Assembly (NCBI GenBank): GCA_032358255.1
Contig: JAULBX010006997.1
Coordinates: 1 to 64,000 of the forward strand
Direction: 5' to 3'
From: Heterotrichella gracilis
Lineage: Eukaryota > Sar > Xanthophyceae > Tribonematales > Xanthonemataceae
Length of the DNA stretch: 64,000 bases
The notes below the pieces were generated by a model. The model was not told where the DNA came from. It saw nothing but the letters and a program-made list of their open reading frames with translations, and ran no database searches. Below are positions 61,529-64,000 of this stretch, in pieces. Made by a program: the position numbers and the translations under genes. Position 1 is the first letter of the stretch; each line of letters begins with the position of its first letter.

Positions 61529-63742
61529 CTATTTATGAATGATTACTTTTTGGGTAGATGTTTTGTTTTCAGATTTGATATTTACAAAGTAGATGCCTGA
61601 ACTTGCATTCGGAAGACTAATCTCCAGAATATTTAAAGTTGAATTCTCATGGATCTGACTGTAGATGACTTCACCAATTAGATTGTTTACAGTAATGACT
61701 GTTTCGCCTTTTAAGTCTCCATTCATCATTAGCTTAAATTCTCCCTGATTAGGATTAGGAACTAATTGAAATGAAATTGCTTCGTTTTGCAGATCGAATA
61801 AACCTGTTTCCAATTCAGCGTCTGGAGCCTGAACATTCACGTTAATTATTCCAGAGCCCGCTGACTGATCTGCAGATCTGTACACGTAATAAGTGGAGCA
61901 AGTTGATGCAGTTGCGCCACAAGACACAGTAACAGTTAAACAAATGGTGTAGTTAGCGGCTGCCGAATACTGGTGAGAAGTGTATAATGAATTACTGGTG
62001 CTGCCATCACCCCAACTCCATTGCGCTGCTGTCATGTTATATGGATAGGAAGGAATAGCCAACCAGAACTGAGGTGTGGATGTTGGAGCTAATGTAAAAT
62101 TAGCATTGGCAACACAGGGAATACCTGTAATGTTAACCGCCTGTATCACAGTATCAGTACAAGATGTAGAATTTGAGTCAGTGATAATCAATTGAACATA
62201 ATGAGTACCCCCATTTGAATACGTGTGTGAAGGGTTTGCTGAATTAGAAGTCCAGCCATCTCCAAAATTCCAGGCAGAATAATAAACGCTTGTTGCGGTG
62301 GAAGTATTAGAAAAGTTCACTAATCCGCTTGATCCAACAGTGTGTGTGAAGGCGGCGTTTATTAAGCAAGTGTTAGACCCGATTGTTATTACTTGAGTAG
62401 CAGTACTTGTACAAATACTAGAAGTTGCAATTGTTAAGGAAACTGTATAGGTTCCATTTGGGTAAGTGTGGCTAGGGGTTGAAACAGTACTCGTTCCTGG
62501 GTTACCTGAACTTGAATGACCAAATGACCAGCTGAGGGGTGTGAAGGAATATCCTCCTGTTGAAGTACTGCTGAATGTAACAACACCTGAGCTAGAAGTT
62601 GTATAAATAAATGAAGCGTTTAAATTACAATACGAATTTACAAAGATGTTTAGCGTTTTTGTTGAGGTACAGGTTGGTGTTCCGTTGTTAGTAGCGGTAA
62701 GAGTTACGGTGTAATATCCGTTTGTTGCATAAGTTATAGAAGGTGAAGCAAGTGTTGAACTTTGACTGTTTCCAAAATTCCAACTATAAGTTGTGTTGGT
62801 ATTTGTTCCTGTTGAAGTATTCGTGAATGTTACGGCACCATTAGTACCTTGTATGGCAGAAAAATTTGCGACTAAATTGCAACCGGTTGCATTGGTAATG
62901 GTTACGACTGCTGAGGTATTTGAAGTACACGAGGGCGCGCTGGTCATTGCAAATAAGTTAATGGTATATGTGCCGTTGGCGGAATACGTAATAAGCGGAT
63001 TCGCTAAATTAGAACTGGCAGGTGAATTGTTTATGAAATTCCAGGTGTATGTGGCCGTTGTAGTTGGTGTAGTTGTGTTGAATAAGGCTACCATACCATT
63101 TGACAAATATGAAAATGTGAAACCTGCATTGAGTGTGCAATAACTGTTCACTACAACATTTGTAATTGTAGAGTCAATACATGTAGCAGTAAAATTATTA
63201 TTGGCTATTAATTTAGCTACATAGGTTCCATTTGCAGAGTAAGTATGCGCGGGCGAAGTTGCAGTGGAGGTTCCTCCATCACCAAAGAACCAGGTATAGC
63301 TTGTTCCACTTACGGTTCCCGTAGAGGTGTTGTTAAAATTAACCAATCCATTTGCTCCTTGAGTATATGAAAAATTAGTATTTAGAAAACAAGTAGTTGT
63401 GCTGGTAGGTATCACAATAGTGGCAGTTGAAATACTTGAACAGGTTGGTGAGGTGCTTGTTATCCAAAGTTGAACCGTATACGTGCCTGGTGCTGTGAAG
63501 GTTTGGCTCGTATACATTCCGGCTGAACCGGTGAGAGTTTGTGTAGGGATGCCACTTCCAAACATCCAATAGTAGGTTGTGGTAGCACTGTTAGTAAGTA
63601 CAGAGGTGCTCGTAAACGTTACATTACCAGAACTGCCTAAGGAATAGGTAAAGCTTGATGAACACTGAGAAAAGTTTTGTTTGGTCAGTAACATAAAAAC
63701 TGACAGGCTAAGAATTTTAATGGATCTGATAAATGTTTTCAT
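61529..63742 (-). CDS. Multi-PKD secreted protein with T9SS type A sorting domain
   Basis: 737 residues. Signal peptide (1-26, ...NFSQ), then seven PKD-like repeats of ~85 residues, recognisable by F.(Y/H)T.GS.G.V.F at each start and (Y/S)(A/T)W.FG(D/N) in the middle, with HTYS.NGTY.V.L at the end. The last is divergent (FTLAPTSTPQFWLAIPSYP, WSWGDGSTSNS). The C-terminus has the type A T9SS pattern (LVPNPNQGEFKL ... GIYFVNIKSENKTSTQKVII). Probably surface-anchored. It converges with the GT-C-like gene across a shared terminator. Confidence 0.88.
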   Translation of the reverse strand: MKTFIRSIKILSLSVFMLLTKQNFSQCSSSFTYSLGSSGNVTFTSTSVLTNSATTTYYWMFGSGIPTQTLTGSAGMYTSQTFTAPGTYTVQLWITSTSPTCSSISTATIVIPTSTTTCFLNTNFSYTQGANGLVNFNNTSTGTVSGTSYTWFFGDGGTSTATSPAHTYSANGTYVAKLIANNNFTATCIDSTITNVVVNSYCTLNAGFTFSYLSNGMVALFNTTTPTTTATYTWNFINNSPASSNLANPLITYSANGTYTINLFAMTSAPSCTSNTSAVVTITNATGCNLVANFSAIQGTNGAVTFTNTSTGTNTNTTYSWNFGNSQSSTLASPSITYATNGYYTVTLTATNNGTPTCTSTKTLNIFVNSYCNLNASFIYTTSSSGVVTFSSTSTGGYSFTPLSWSFGHSSSGNPGTSTVSTPSHTYPNGTYTVSLTIATSSICTSTATQVITIGSNTCLINAAFTHTVGSSGLVNFSNTSTATSVYYSAWNFGDGWTSNSANPSHTYSNGGTHYVQLIITDSNSTSCTDTVIQAVNITGIPCVANANFTLAPTSTPQFWLAIPSYPYNMTAAQWSWGDGSTSNSLYTSHQYSAAANYTICLTVTVSCGATASTCSTYYVYRSADQSAGSGIINVNVQAPDAELETGLFDLQNEAISFQLVPNPNQGEFKLMMNGDLKGETVITVNNLIGEVIYSQIHENSTLNILEISLPNASSGIYFVNIKSENKTSTQKVIIHK

Positions 63743-63840
63743 TTTTTTAAATTATGGATGACCTACTCTTTTAAGGATTTTCGGTTTATTCCTTTTTCTA
63801 TAACACTAATACAATTCTATTTTTAAAATGGTTGGGTCAA

Positions 63841-64000
63841 TTATTTATAAGCGACACAAATCACACAGTCAGAACTTTCCACATCTATTGCTTTTGTTCC
63901 TGAGAAAAGTTTGCATTTAAAGTTTAAGCTGATCTTTTTTGTTTTTTCACCTTTTTCATTTATCTCAAAGTCCTCAACCGAAAGGATGTTGCAGGTACTG
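63841..64000 (-). CDS. C-terminal part of an unrecognised protein (cut by window end)
   Basis: The minus strand is open from the window edge to a TAA at 63841-63843, giving 52 codons with normal amino-acid composition and four Cys (...STCNILSV..., LNFKCKLF, ESSDCVICVAYK). The alternating hydrophobic pattern suggests beta strands. It is followed by 98 bp to the start of the PKD gene on the same strand, so this gene lies upstream of it. Function and N-terminus are unknown. Confidence 0.55.
   Translation of the reverse strand, partial: STCNILSVEDFEINEKGEKTKKISLNFKCKLFSGTKAIDVESSDCVICVAYK

Noticed and set aside
62793-63143. 116-residue antisense ORF in the PKD gene
   Set aside because: Opposite PKD repeats; frame shadow of low-complexity codons.

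Overview
The window comes from a low-GC, AT-rich member of the Bacteroidota, most like the Flavobacteriia/Sphingobacteriia-type lineages; I cannot name the genus. The evidence is a PorP/SprF protein beside a gliding-type (type B) secreted giant protein, four further proteins with type A C-terminal sorting domains of the type IX secretion system (T9SS), Bacteroidota marker families (DUF4834, DUF3467, GSCFA, DUF6671, long-form GAPDH), a cytochrome oxidase block with two subunit III genes, and repeated matches to the Bacteroidota -7 promoter box TAnnTTTG.

Layout. 1-260 is the 3' end of a 5S rRNA followed by a duplicated terminator, so the window starts just after an rRNA operon. 583-8185 (minus) holds a small PKD/T9SS protein, TrmN6, a PorP/SprF protein and its 1686-residue type B partner. 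8465-16079 is mostly plus-strand housekeeping (CarA, long GAPDH, Apt, acyl-CoA dehydrogenase) and ends in a tightly overlapping three-gene operon (helical-repeat protein, small protein, ArsC-like protein) whose first start codon lies in an inverted repeat. 16087-35468 is mostly minus-strand housekeeping (AspS, GSCFA, CCA-adding enzyme, proline dehydrogenase, M16 protease, DnaX, AroE, Tex, PyrF, nucleoside phosphorylase). Inside it sits the most striking element: a REP-associated tyrosine transposase (RAYT) followed by six palindromic repeats of exactly 49 bp.

35524-43505 contains a TPR/OmpA-like lipoprotein, a ctaB-coxIII-coxIII-coxIV operon, tRNA-Ser(GGA), a hairpin-rich intergenic stretch, and a pair of secreted genes (TonB-C-like and TPR lipoprotein). 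43697-49176 is a minus-strand run with isocitrate dehydrogenase, dihydroorotase and a DUF6671 protein, interleaved with two paralogous 83-84-residue proteins and two small membrane proteins, next to a divergent LysR regulator. 50770-63742 holds a 2518-residue T9SS adhesin-like protein (two beta-helix modules plus 12 Ig-like repeats), an atypical Nramp-family transporter, a GT-C-like membrane protein and a seven-repeat PKD protein. The window ends inside a further minus-strand gene.

The best candidates for something undescribed are the RAYT with its ordered A-A-B/A-A-B repeat array, the double hairpin covering the start codon at 15002, and the paired small paralogs in the 43-49 kb block.
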